Origin: Austropuccinia psidii
Lineage: Eukaryota > Basidiomycota > Pucciniomycetes > Pucciniales > Sphaerophragmiaceae
Direction: 5' to 3'
Length of the DNA stretch: 64,000 nt
Assembly (NCBI GenBank): GCA_023105745.1
Contig: JALGQZ010000020.1
Location: 661,001-725,000, forward strand
The notes under the pieces are model-generated. The model made no database searches, was not told the origin of the DNA, and was given only the letters and a program-made list of their open reading frames with translations. Each line of letters begins with the position of its first letter. Position 1 is the first letter of the stretch. The position numbers and the translations under genes are program-made. Positions 38,391-51,525 of the stretch are shown here, piece by piece.

Positions 38391-40187
38391 TGTGAGCCTT
38401 AAAGGTAATTTCATATACCCAAAAGACCACAAATACAAAAATTAACATATTATTAAAATAAAAATCAAAATATAAATATAAAATTATATTCAAAATAAAA
38501 AAAATTAATTACAATTTGAAAATAAAATTACATTAAATTTTGGAATTGTAAAATTACATTTATACTTGAAAAAATTAAGTAAAAATGAAATTTTAACAAA
38601 GTTTTAAAAAAAATAAATAAATTTGGAAAAAAGTTAAATAAAAATTGTTATAACTTTTCATCCAATAAATAAACATATAAAAATTATTTCACCATTGGAT
38701 TCCTCATAAAAAATCAGGTGGGGTCACCTTTGAGTGAAATTCTTGTAACTCAACTCTAAATAAGCTTAAATTAAGTTTTTAGTATTTTCAATACAAAAGT
38801 TGAAAATCCTCAAAACTTTAATTTAATTCACACCACATGTGGTGTTAACCATCAATTTTTGTGTTAAAATTGAGGTGTTGTGTTTAATTTAGAAGTTATG
38901 AGGAATTGAAGTATTTTCAATTGAATTCAATTGAAATGTCAAAATGTGCGCATGTATTACATAAGTGAACTTTGATTTACATATGATGTATCAATTATTA
39001 CTGTATTGTACTGTACAATTCAATTGAATTACATATGTAAATTATAAGTATACTACATGATGAGGAATTAGAGGAAAAATAAATTGGAAAGATTAAATTT
39101 GGGGGGGAAAAGGAACTCCAGCTCTAAGGGGGAGCTAGACCCCCAAATTCCTTGCTGACAGGTGTGAGATGTCAAAATTCATGCAAAAGTTCATCACTTT
39201 TGGCCTGGAATTGAGTTACAGGGTCTGTGGACTCAATTGATGATGAGGTTTTGATACCAACTGGGGTAGTTTTAGCTGTTGCCAAGAGGGTAAAACTACC
39301 CTTAAGATGAAAAAATCCTAGTAAAAACAGTTTCAACTGGTTTCTACGCCTCTTACACACATTATGACGTGTTTTGCAGGCTCTAGACCAGGTATTGCTA
39401 TAGTAATGGCTGATTTAGGGTCTAAAATGGCTAAAATTGGCTTAAACTAGCCCTTTTTGGTCTAAATCAGGGTTCAATGATGCCATAATTGGATTTTCTG
39501 TTATCAGACTGTTTTTAAAGACTGACAAGAGTAAACTTTACTTTTGGAGTAAGAAAATTGATGGCTATAAAAGAATGTCTTCTTTGCCCCACTTTTCTCT
39601 TCATGTTAGAATCTTTTCCTTTTATAATTAGTTTAAACATTGTTAAACCAATCAATAAGAGATTCCGACCACCATTTTTAAATCATTTTAATCCTTTTAA
39701 CCAAGTGAAAAAATCATTATAATCATTGTTTGTAACTTTTATAATCATTTTTACCCCTGAACCACCCCAAAAGTGAATTAAAGCATCTTTCATCACTGTA
39801 AACTTTGTCACTTTGTTTCCAAATTCACTCTGGTCACTTTTGGGCATGTTTTATCTTTAATATGTTTTTAAAGACTTTGTTCTTTAATTAATTGCTTGCA
39901 GCTCTTTTCTCAATTAATTCCAATTGAAATTGCTCTTGAAAAAATTTCTTTTGTAGCCTTAAATATCTCTTGTACAGTATTTTTGGATAAATTTTTATTG
40001 TTGGTAAAACAATAAATCTTTATAATAGCATTGTTTTATAATAATAAAGTTATAAACAATAAAATTGGTGTTTTTTCTCTTAAAAATAATATTTCTTACT
40101 TTTTTTAATTTATTTTTACCTTATACAAATTTTGAGGACAGGAAAAGTACTTGATTTTTAATCAAAGTTTCATATCCACACCTTACA
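38391..40187 (+). repeat. 5' LTR of element C
   Basis: 1797 bp, clearly homologous to the element B LTR and to 48646-50445, with small deletions in the A/T-rich first 200 bp. It keeps TATAAAAG (39566-39573), the 16-bp palindrome and the GGGTAG hairpin. Confidence 0.95.
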
Positions 40188-40189
40188 TT

Positions 40190-40207
40190 TGGGGGCCCAG
40201 CCATGAT
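40190..40207 (+). promoter_or_regulatory. Primer-binding site of element C
   Basis: TGGGGGCCCAGCCATGAT begins two bases after the LTR. It differs from element B at one position (CCGTG to CCATG, a CpG loss), which also creates an ATG. Confidence 0.6.
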
Positions 40208-40414
40208 ATTTTACCTGTGACATATTCTTTTTACTCTTTTGAAATCTTTTTTCTTATATTGAAACATTCAAAAACATATAAAAAATACTTATAATTCAAA
40301 AAAATCCATAAAAAATAATTTTTTTCATATTATAAGTGAGGCTTATATTTTTATTTCTTTTTTGAAATATCCTTTTTTTTACTTAATTGATTGGTTGTTT
40401 TTCATTAATTTTAG

Positions 40415-41326
40415 TTTCTGACAACGTGGTAAGACAAGAAAACATTGAAACAGCCTCAACAGTCACCAGCATTATTCCTGCCAGTACTATTAATTCAGAC
40501 CATAACAGTACTATTATTGTGACCCAAAATAACCAACCTGAACCAATATCTTCTGAATTGATTAACTTGGACATAAGTAATAACCTTCAGAAAGCTAAGA
40601 ATTTGGCCAATAGTAAGTTTTTTTGACGTAAAAATACTATTTTAAGCCTTTTTAACCATAATTATGCCTTCAACCAGGTCAGGAGCCAGATATAACCCCT
40701 CAAGCAGCTCCCAGAAAGGTAATAGACGTGATTATGGCAGAGGCCAATCAGGTACAGAAGGAAAAGGGTCAGTTGATGACTTCCAAACAACTAAAATGAG
40801 TCATTCTGAAGCTGATAATACCATTTCACCTTCACAAAGAGCTGACACCGCCACAACAAGCCTCTGTGGACATATACAAAGCCAGCCACAGTGCATACAA
40901 CAATGCACTTCAATTCAAGGAGTACCAGATCCTTGCAGACCTGTGGAAGAATTGCATGAACTCTTACCTAACTGTGAGAAAATTCCTGGGCCATCCCAAC
41001 ACTTGCAAATTGCTCAATGGATAGCATCCATTGATGGAGAAGAAAAACATGATGCTTTTGACACTAGAATGGAGGAAAAGCAACCCTCCACCACCAAAGC
41101 ACGTGCCAAAAAAAGCCCCAGTGGCCAGCAGCAGAAATTCAAACGTGAAAAGGCAGCCACAAGTTGCAAACAAGGGCAAAGGGAAGGCACCAGCCCCAAA
41201 GCCTTACAGCCAAGGATACAGAATTCCAAATATTCAGCAGGATGCCATGGAAAATGTATTTCAGATGGCCAGAATGATGATGGAATTACAGAAGAAGGAG
41301 GAAGCCAGATTAAGATTCCAAAAAGG
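40415..41326 (+). pseudogene. ORF1 of element C (decayed)
   Basis: The layout equals element B: acceptor TTTTAG at 40414, a 65-bp intron at 40613-40677, then the ORF1 body from ATG 40734. The splice-made start is lost, because the first exon begins TTTCTG instead of TGTCTG. Stops interrupt at 40797-40799 and 41022-41024, both Trp codons in B. The ATGA junction has become AGGA, removing both the ORF1 stop and the Gag ATG. Most other differences from B are synonymous in this frame. Confidence 0.75.
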
Positions 41327-44300
41327 ATTTCTGATATATTTGATTCCATCCCAGAATTGTATGATGCTATAAATGACGTGAAAAAACATCCTTCTGATAA
41401 AAATGAAAACATTTGTAACAACAATAAAACAAACAACCTGAGTCTGTGCCAAATTAATGAAACACTGATGTGTTTTGAAAAAGTTTTAAGAACAATTAAG
41501 ATTTCCAATAATGATAATTCTTTTGGCAATAAAATGAATGAACAATCTGCCATTATTAAAGAATTAACAGATAAATATTCTAAATTCAATATTGATGACA
41601 TAATTGAAACAAGAATTAAACAAGCCATAAATATTATCAAAACAGATAACAAGAAAGTCCTTGATGAAATTTCAAATTCATTTACTGAAGTAAAGACATA
41701 TACCATTTCCTTGAAAAAGTGTTTTGATGCTTCAAAAGAAGAAGTATCAAAATTATCAATGAAATTGAATCAAGTCACTGCTGATAATACAAGACAGACA
41801 GAGTTATGGCAAGAACTGACACATAAAGAAGACATGTATAAAATTGAATTAATAAATTTAATACAAGGATTCCAACATGAATACAGAAATTTCCAAAGGT
41901 GTAGCAACAGTAAAATGAATGATATTGAACAAATACTGAGCACCTTACCAAGAATTTCTACACCTCTGAATCAAAATGAGAGCACAAGAATTCCAAATAC
42001 ACAAGTATTGAATCCTGATAATTCACAGTTAAAAAATGAAATATCTACTCCTTTTCATAACTTGGAACCATCAATGGGCCAAGCACTTTTGAAAGAAGTT
42101 CCAAAACTTAAAGAATTGCCTCAATTCAGTGGTGAAGGAGAGTATGACCATATGGAATTCATTAGAGGTATTGACATGATCAAAGAAGATTTTTAATTAC
42201 CAGAAAGATTGGTAACAGCAAGATTTAACACCTTGTTTACAAAATCAGCTCACAGATGGTACATCAAAATAAGACAAGCACATGGACACCAGAGTTGGAC
42301 TTGGTGGAAAACCCAAATCATTAACAAATGGGAAAATGATGCTTGGAGGTTTAAAGTTGAAACTGCCTTTGAATCTGCCAAACTTAATGCTGATAAAGAC
42401 AAAGCTTTACCATGGTTTTGCCAAAAAAAAGACAGATTAACAGCATTATATCCAAACATGTCAGAATTTATGATCCATAGAAAGATTCTGAGACAATGTT
42501 GAGGTGACTTAGAGCATGCTGTCAAAAGCAGGACTACTGAACAATCCTCAGCAGAAGATATTATCAATATATTAGAGGAAGTAACCACCAGAACCAAAAT
42601 TGGTTCTAGTAGGGTGAATCTCAAAACAAGGTTTAATACACCTTGGAAAGATTCTGTGGACAAAAACCCCAAGGAAAATTCTAGTAAGATTAAGTATAAA
42701 TCTGCAGATACAGTCAGAAAGTGCCATATCTGCCAAAGCACCACCCATTTAGCCAATACATGTCCAAAAAGGGGGAAAATCAATGAAATTGACATTGAAA
42801 AGGAACCAGATGTTGAAAAAGAAGACATATTTGAAGACGATTCAGATGATAAGTCATCCATATTTTCTGAATCTTCAAAAGATATAGAAAATATCAATGC
42901 CACTTTTGACATCATGGAATCTTATTCCCACTTTCCACAATTGAGCAATGGTCAACTTCATTTATCAAAAGTTCAAGATGCACAACTTATGAAAACAAAA
43001 CCAAACAGAGGGAAACGTTATACAGCTGGTAACTCCTGTATAACAGAAGTGGTGATTGACAACAAGCCCACCAAACTTTTGCTTGACCCAGCAGCCTTTT
43101 TCTCTTGTGTTGGAAGATCTTTTCTTAAGACTTGTGTACCAAATTTTGAAGACCAATTGTTACCAATTGATGGTATAAAATTCAACAGTGCAAGTAACTC
43201 TATGAAAGCATTAGGAATATTTGAGACCAATGCCATATTCCCACATATAAATGGGAATTTAAGAATCACAGTTGAATTTTTTGTTATGGAAAATTGCTCT
43301 AGTACCCATTTTATATTGGGAAATGACTATTTAATCATGTATGGAATAGATTTACATAATAACAAAGACAGATACTTTACTATTGGAGACAATAAGCGCC
43401 AAAAATTTGCCTTTTTACCATTTAAAAGGCAAATTACAGTAAACAAAGTATCACCAGTCAGCTTAGAGTTGGAGAAATTCAAGTCTGAACAGTTAAATGA
43501 GGATGAAATAAGCCTTCATCTGACTGATAAACAAGAAAATGAACTTTATTCCCTTTTGTATGACCACAGAGGAGCATTTGCTTCAGACAAAGAACCTCTA
43601 GGAGCAATTATTGGTCATGAAGTTGACATCATTCTTAACATTGAGAGACCTTATCCACCACTCTTAAGAAGACCTGCATATCCAGCAAGTCCAAAATCAA
43701 GAGAAGCTCCAGAAATTCATATCACAGAACTTCTGGACCTTGGTGTAATAAGAAAAGTAGGCCACACTGAAGAAGTAGAAATAACTACACCAGTCATAGT
43801 GGCATGGCATAATGGGAAATCCAGAATGGTTGGGGACTTTAGAGCTCTGAACACTTACACTGTTCCAGACAGATACTCAATACCAAAAATCCAAATTTCC
43901 CTTACTCAAATATCTCAAGCAGTGTATATAACCACTATGGATGCCCTTAAAGGATTCCATCAAAATGTGGTGACACCAAGAGCAAGAAAATACTTGAGGA
44001 TTATTGTTCATTGTGGAGTTTATGAATACTTGAGGATGCCCTTTGGTATCAAAAATGCACCTTCACACTTCCAAAGAATGATGAATGAAATATTCCCTGA
44101 AGAACTCTCAGAGGGATGGTTAATCATTTACATTGATGACATTATTGTCTGTTCCAAGACTTGGGAAGAGCACATGTACAGATTGTCCAGAGTTTTGACA
44201 AAAATTCAATCAGTAAAAATGAAAATCTCCTTGAAGAAATGTCATTTTGGATTTAAAGAACTTAAAGCACTAGGACATGTTGTATCTGGTTTGTCCCTTG

Positions 44301-47300
44301 GAATTGACAAAAACAAAGTTGCAGCAGTATTTCTAAAACCCATGCCTCAGAATAAGAAGGAAATTCAGTCATTCTTAGGTTTTTCAGGATATTACAGGCA
44401 ACACATTGAAGATTTTGCATCCATAGCAAGACCACTTTATAAATTGTGTGACAAAGACACAGTATTTGAAATGACTGTTGACAGAGTCAAAGCTTTTGAG
44501 TCTCTATGTGAGCCTTTGAGATATGACCACATACCCAATAAGGTCACAAAGGATACTTAGAGAAATTATACCTTTAAGATAATTATATTAAAATCACTTA
44601 GAATAATTACACATTAAAAATAATTACTTTAAAAATACAAAAAATACCATAAATTGGTACAAAACTTGGTTTAACTTAAAAACAAATGAATCAACATGTG
44701 AAATAAATTATACCATTGGATCCCCCATGGTAAAATACACATATACCATTTTTATGGCATATCTGTAAAACCAATATTTAATGAGTTATAAGGAATAATA
44801 CCTTATAAAAACCATAAATCCTTATTTATTTCAAGAACCAATGAAACAACATGTGGAATAAATTTTACCTTTGGATTCCCCATGAAGATCCACACATAAA
44901 ACAATCAATGAGCTAATTACCAAAGCTAATACTTAAGGAATTAACCTGAATATATGCACTTTTTTGGTTAACGCATATATTCAAGGATCATAGCTAATAT
45001 CTCGTAAACTATACAAGATAGAGTGATGAACCAAAAATAAAGTTACCACGTAATTACTGTGTGAACACAGATATGAACTTTATTTTACAACTTATAAACA
45101 AGGTTAAAACCTATGATGAAATATTGATAAAAATCAACAGAGCTGTTGACCACTTTGTTGTGAAAGTGGTCCAAGCTTAGAATAAAGTACACAGTTGGAT
45201 TCTACTAATTCATTTGTGAAGAATGATGTAATTTTTATTATTAAATTCAGGGTATAACCCCCTGAAATCATGATTTGAAGCTTAAAATATTGAATTTTGA
45301 CAGAAAAGATGAGTTACAAGAAAAATCATCAAAATTAGAGTTTTGATAATGTAATGAAACACTCTTGGCAGAATAGTAAGGTTATTTCAGGCTATCAGAA
45401 TTCACTCTCTGAATTACTGTAGCTTGTAAAACCTAAAAGTTATTAAAGATCAAAGTTTGAGCTTAATTTGAGCAGTTATGATCACTCACTGTAACCTTAA
45501 TTTAAGTTTAACAGTCATATGAGTGATAAAATTGGTGAATACTATTAGTTTATGATTAAAACTAATAGAATCCACGAAAATTGGGGTTCTGCCAAGCCTC
45601 TGATGTCATAAACTTTGGAGTTATAGTGATAACTCTAAATAATGGTGTAATAATGATGCAATATGGTTTGATCATGATGTAATCATCTCCAAACCTTGAA
45701 ATATTGATCAATTCCAGTGGATATGATCAGTACACATCTACTAGAAGCCTTCTGGACTCTAGGAGGGAGGTATTTACTATAAATAGAGCTCTTTTTACTC
45801 TATTTTCCCCTCAGACGCATCAAAAACATTAAATCAATTAAATCAAAGGTAATATCTTTATTCTTTATATATAAAACTATTATATTATTGAAGGCCAAAG
45901 ACCACTTTGCTATAATCATCTATTTTGACGTGATAAAATCATTTATTTAATTGTTTTTGCTAAAAATCTCTCTAAAAACTCATTTCCACATAAAAATCAA
46001 GAATATTAGTAATTTATCTTTATTTTTATTGTAAATACAATTCAAAAAGGTTGTATTTATATTTTTTGGCATAAAATATTTCAAAATTATTATATTAAGT
46101 GTTAAAAGTAGGTTATTTTCTTTTATTATAATAATTTTCTCTTTATTATTATTTTAATAATTCTTTAATTAATATAAATAGTATTTATATTAATTTATAA
46201 CTTTAATATTGGTAATATTATTGTTATTAATTGTTTTTTATTAATAAAAGAACAATTCTTTATGCCTCTATTATTTGTTTGTAACAATAATAAAGTGCTT
46301 TTAAATATATTAATTATTTTATATTGTTATATTTATTATATTATATTATATTTTATAATATAAATTATATTATTATATTTTATTAATAATATAATTATTT
46401 TTACGCCATAATTATAACAATTCTTTATTATTATAATTATTTTTTATCTTATTTATTTTATTTATAAGGACATTCATAGTACAATAAGTAAAATATTAGT
46501 AATTTCTACTTATTGTTTCATAGTCAAACCTTACACTCTAAGAGAAGCCTTGACCACTGCTCCACTCTTACTGATGCCAGACTTTAAATTGCCTTTTAAA
46601 CTGTATATTGATGCATCAGGGGATGGACTGGGTGCTGCACTTCACCAAGCTCAGATCATAAATGATAAACCTGTAGAAGGACCCATATGTTTCATATCCA
46701 GGCAAATCAAACCAACTGAAGCCAGATATGGAGCAAGTCAAATGGAATGTCTATGTCTTGTCTGGGCCTTCGAAAAATTAAACTACTTCTTGGAGGGATG
46801 TCTTTTTGAGGTGATAACAGATTGTACAGCTGTCAAATTACTTTTAAACATGAAAAAACCCAACAGAAATATGCTCAGATGGCAAATAGCCATACAAGAA
46901 TACAGAGGAAATATGACTATTGTTCATAAGGATTGGAACATTCATAAGAATGAAGATGGACTAAGCAGATGGCCATTACCAAATAATATTGATAATCCTG
47001 CTTATGTGCCAGAAGAAGCTTCACCACAAATTCCAATAGAAGGAATAAGTGTTACAGACTTGAACACCACCTTCTTTGAGGAAGTCAGACGTAGTTACAC
47101 TCAAGATAAGAATTGTAGCATCTTATTCCAATTACTTAACAAAGACTGTAAAGAGAACTCTCTAATACATGCCTTGGATGAAGTTTGGAGAAAATCTTAT
47201 GATGAAGGAAGATTTCACCTACTGGATGGTATAATTTACCACAGAACCAAGCACACATGTGTCATGACAGTTGTGGACAGGTCATTAATCAATCTTGTAC

Positions 47301-48622
47301 TGAAAGAATGCCATTATAGCCCCTTTTCAGGACATCTGTCTGAAGACATAACAAGAGAGAAAGTAAAGACCTGCATATGGTGGCCAATGTGGCAGAAAGA
47401 TGTTGCAGAGTATTGCAAAACCTGTAACAGATGCCAAAAGGCAAATAAATCCACTGGCAAGAGACTTGGAAATATGATAAAAATCCAAGAACCAAGCAGA
47501 CCTTGGGAAATTGTCCATATGGATTGGGTAACTGGCCTACCACCAGGAGTTGACAGAAGCTATAATGCTTGCCTAGTAATTGTGGACAGATTCAGTAAAA
47601 CTCCAATCTGTTTACCATGTCACAAAGATGATACAGCCATGGATACAGCTCTTCTGATATGGAATAGAGTAGTGTCATGGACTGGGATATTTACAAATAT
47701 CATTAGTGATAGGGATCCCAAATTCACTTCAGCACTATGGACAAATCTTCACCAATTATTTGGCACTAAGCTGTCTTTCTCTACAGCCTACCACCCACAA
47801 TCTGATGGCCTGGCTGAAAGGATGATCCAAACCTTGGAGGACATGGTGAGAAGATTTTGTGTATATGGCCTTGAATTCAAAGATTGTGATGGATTTACCC
47901 ATGATTGGTGTACTCTGTTGCCAGCACTGGAATTAGCATATAAAACATCAATCCATGCCAGTACCAATCAGACTCCTGCTATTCTAGAAAAAGGATGGAA
48001 CTCCAAGTTACCCCAAGATTCCTTGAGGAAAGATTTAATTGAAATACATCCCACAGCTCCTAGCTTCAAAGGAATGCTAGACAGAGCTAGAAAGAATGCA
48101 GTAAGGTGCATGGAGGACTCTTTTGCATATGCTAAAGACAAATGGGATAAATCACATGCAATTCCAGATTTCAAAGTGGGGGACCTAGCTCTTGTATCCA
48201 CCACTAACTTCAATAACATCAAAGGATGTAAAAAGCTGAAAGACTCCTTTGCAGGACCTTTTGTGATTAAGACCCTCCATGGAGAAAATGCTGTTGAAGT
48301 AGAGTTATCTGAAGAACTTAGCAATAAGAATCCTACATTTCCAGTGAGCTTGATAAATCCATATAAACCTAGTGATGCTGAGAAATTTCCCTTGAGGAAT
48401 AAGATTCCCCAAGTTATACCTCCTATTGAATCATCTGGTACTAAGAAAATTGCCAAAGTTCTTAAAGAAAGGAAATTAAGAACCAAGAAAGTAAGGGAAT
48501 ACCTTGTTAGGTACAGTGACCCAACTTGTGAAGATGAATGGTTAGAAGAAAAAGATATACCAGAAGCTACCAAACTCCTCAGGAGATTCAGACACACTAG
48601 AAATACCAATATTACAAAGTAA
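41324..48622 (+). pseudogene. Gag-Pol-chromodomain polyprotein of element C (stops, cut by D)
   Basis: It is homologous to element B along its whole length. Gag has stops at 42194-42196 and 42500-42502; the second is Gly to stop. The zinc knuckle lies near 42722-42766. The protease active site reads DPAA instead of DPGA. RT keeps YIDD (codon 44129). The frame is cut inside RNase H at 44506 by solo LTR D and resumes at 46541 in the same phase. Integrase and chromodomain are open to TAA 48620-48622, without the frameshift seen in element B. Confidence 0.93.
44507..46535 (+). mobile_element. Solo LTR D inserted in element C pol
   Basis: A 2029-bp sequence starts TGTGAGCCTTTGAG and ends CCTTACA, with a perfect CTCTA duplication at 44502-44506 and 46536-46540. 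It contains no coding region. It matches, in reverse, nearly the whole of 60084-62015, so both are LTRs of one family different from A and B. A TATA box, TATAAATAG, lies at 45778-45786. A solo LTR arises by recombination between the two LTRs of a full element. Confidence 0.92.
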
Positions 48623-48633
48623 TATTCTTTTTT

Positions 48634-48645
48634 AGGGGGAGGGAA
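48634..48645 (+). promoter_or_regulatory. Polypurine tract of element C
   Basis: AGGGGGAGGGAA immediately before the 3' LTR, identical to that of element B. Confidence 0.85.
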
Positions 48646-50445
48646 TGTGAGCCTTAGAGCTAATTTCATATACCCAAAAGACCACAAATACAAAAATTAA
48701 CATATTATTAAAATAAAAATCAAAAGATAAATATAAAATTATATTCAAAATAAAAAAAAATTAATTACAATTTAAAAATAAAGTTACATTAAATTTTGGA
48801 ATTATAAAATTACATTTATACTTGAAAAAATTAAGTAAAAATGAAATTTTAACAAAATTGTAAAAAAAATAAATAAATTTGGAAAAAAGTTAAATAAAGC
48901 TTGTTACAGCTTTTTATCCAATAAATAAACATATAAAAATTATTTCACCATTGGATTCCTCATAAAAAATCAGGTGGGGTCACCTCTGAGTGAAATTCTT
49001 GTAACTCAACTCTAAATAAGCTTAAATTAAGTTTTTAGTATTTTCAATACAAAAGCTGAAAATCCTCAAAACTTTAATTTAATCTACACCACATGTGGTG
49101 TTAACCATCAATTTTTGTGTTAAAATTGAGGTGTTGTTTTTAGTTTAGAAGTTATGAGGAATTGAAGTATTTTCAATTGAATTCAATTGAAATGTCAAAA
49201 TGTGCGCGTGTATTACATAAGTGAACTTTGATTTACATATGAGGTATCAATTATTACTGTATTGTACTGTAAAATTCAATTGAATTACATATGTAAGTTA
49301 TAAATATAATACATGATGAGGAATTAGAGGAAAAATAAATTGGAAAGATTAAATTTGGGGGGGAAAAGGAACTCCAGCTCTAAGGGGGAGATAGACCCCC
49401 AAATTCCTTGCTGACAGGAGTGAGATGTCAAAATTAAGGCAAAAGTTCATCACTTTTGGCCTGGAATTGAGTTACAGGGTCTGTGGACTCAATTGATGAT
49501 GAGGTTTTGATACCAACTGGGGTAGTTTTAGCTGTTGCCAAGAGGGTAAAACTACCCTTAAGATAAAACAATCATAGTAAAAACAGTTTTAGCTGGTTTC
49601 TACGCCTCTTACACACATTCTGACGTGTTTTGAAGGCTCTAGACCAGGTATTTCTATAGTAATGGCTGATTTAAGGGTCTAAAATGGCTAAAATTGGCTT
49701 AAACCAGCCCTTTTTGGTCTAAATCAGGGTTCAATGATGCCATAATTGGTTATTCTGTTGTCAGACTGTTTTTCACGACTGACAAGAGTAAATTTGGCTT
49801 TTGGAGTAAGAAAATTGATGGCTATAAAAGAATGTCTTCTTTGCCCCACTTTTCTCTTCATGTTAGAATCTTTTCCTTTTATAATTAGTTTAAACATTGT
49901 TAAACCAATCAATAAGAGATTTCAACCACCATTTTTAAATCATTTTAATCCTTTTAACCATGTGAAAAAATCATTGTAATCATTGTTTGTAACTTTTATA
50001 ATCATTTTTACCCCTGAACCACCCCAAAAGTGAATTAAAGCATCTTTCATCACTGTAAACTTTGTCACTTTGTTTCCAAATTCACTCTGGTCACTTTTGG
50101 GTGTGTTTTCTCTTTAATATTCTTTTTAAAGACTTTGTTATTTAATTAATTGCTTGCAGTTCTTTTCTCAATTAATTCCAATTGAAATTGCTCTTGAAGA
50201 AATTTCTTTTGTAGCCTTAAATATCTCTTGTAGAGTATTTTTGGATAAATTTTTATTGTTGGTAAAACAATAAATCTTTATAATATTATTGTTTTATACT
50301 AATAAAGTTATAAACAATAAAATTGGCGCTTTTTCTCTAAAAAATAATATTTCTTACTATTTTTAATTGATTTTTACCTTATACAAATTTTGAGGACAGG
50401 AAAAGTACTTGATTTTTAATTAAAGTTTCATATCCGCACCTTACA
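48646..50445 (+). repeat. 3' LTR of element C
   Basis: 1800 bp, matching 38391-40187 with more differences than between the element B pair. TATAAAAG lies at 49823-49830. It ends CGCACCTTACA before GTCTG. Confidence 0.95.
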
Positions 50446-50699
50446 GTCTGAAGGTGATATATTGATTTCAAATCAAATCTGTGAAAAAATATACCTCAAT
50501 TCAATTAAGTTTTATAAATCACAATATATTTCTATTCTGGATGATCTAATTTTTATGGCCTCAGAAAGGTTTGGGAAATTATTTCAAAATAATTATTAAT
50601 AATTTGAAAAATTAACTATTATAATAGAAGCTTATCAATTCTTTCAAACATTTTTTAGGAGAAAACAATGCAAGCCAGCCATTCTATTGAAATTTTATT

Positions 50700-51525
50700 G
50701 TTTAAAGCTTAGGATATAATGGTAATGGGTATTATTCAGTTAAAATTAGAAAGATATTTGGGATAAACCATGGAGAAATTTTTTTTTATACAAAATGGAT
50801 GATTCAAGTATTCTTTAATTTTAAGAAAACTCAAATTAATTGGTAAAATGAAAAAAAGAAGACTTAAAATTTCAAAATTAATTAAAGCTGAACGTTTTCC
50901 AGGATGTTTTGGATTTAGTTATTAAAGTTTGATTCCTTTGTCTCAAAGACCATCAAAAGATGTGGAAACTTACCTTGATTGTAAAAGGAGGTAAGATTTT
51001 CCTCTTCATATTTTGATACTTTTTTTCTAATATATCAAATTGGTATTTGCTTAATAGATACTCAATCTCAATAAAATCACTAGCTTACATCAACAAAAAT
51101 TTCATAAGACTAAATTTTGGATTTGTCAGGCTTCCTCAATTATTCAATTGTTTATCATAATATGGAAATTTAAAAATTCCCTCATAAATTCTTGTCCAAA
51201 GACCAATATTTTTTTTATAAGATTTAGATTATTCAATTTAACCCTAGATTGTGATATTTTTTAAAGGAAATTTAGGGTAAAATGATGACAATAAAATCTT
51301 AAATATTTGTCTAAAAAGATAAAGGGTCCATACTGAAAAAATTCTATTTGAATTTTAAAAGGGAAATGATCTTAATTAAGGTATATTATAAATCAAATTT
51401 TTGGGGTTCATTAGGTAAAAAACTATGTAAATTGGGTAATAATATGTATTTTATTACAAAAAGTATTAGCAAAAATAAGTGATCAATGGTATGATTTTTA
51501 TAAGGAGGATCTTCCAGAGCTATAA
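50700..51525 (+). pseudogene. Decayed PIF/Harbinger-like (DDE_Tnp_4) transposase, copy 1
   Basis: Translating across stops and shifts gives the family's order of motifs: GNG..SVK near 50720, FPGCFGF at about 50896-50917, SLIPLSQRPS with a downstream YLDCKRR to about 50993, and DQWYDFYKEDLPEL at about 51480-51525. The same peptides recur in copy 2 at 57.6-58.4 kb. The first catalytic Asp (FIDGS in copy 2) is lost here. The middle part with the second Asp is unreadable. Assignment to Harbinger rests on motif memory, without a search. Confidence 0.55.

Larger units (their letters stand above)
38386..50450 (+). mobile_element. Ty3/gypsy retrotransposon C, same family as B, decayed, with solo LTR D inside
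   Basis: LTRs at 38391-40187 and 48646-50445 start TGTGAGCC and end CTTACA. The target duplication is imperfect (ATCTG at 38386-38390, GTCTG at 50446-50450), consistent with later mutation. The interior is collinear with element B. Two stops in gag, lost ORF1 start and stop codons, two ORF1 stops and the D insertion inactivate it. Without D it is about 10.0 kb, like B. Confidence 0.94.
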
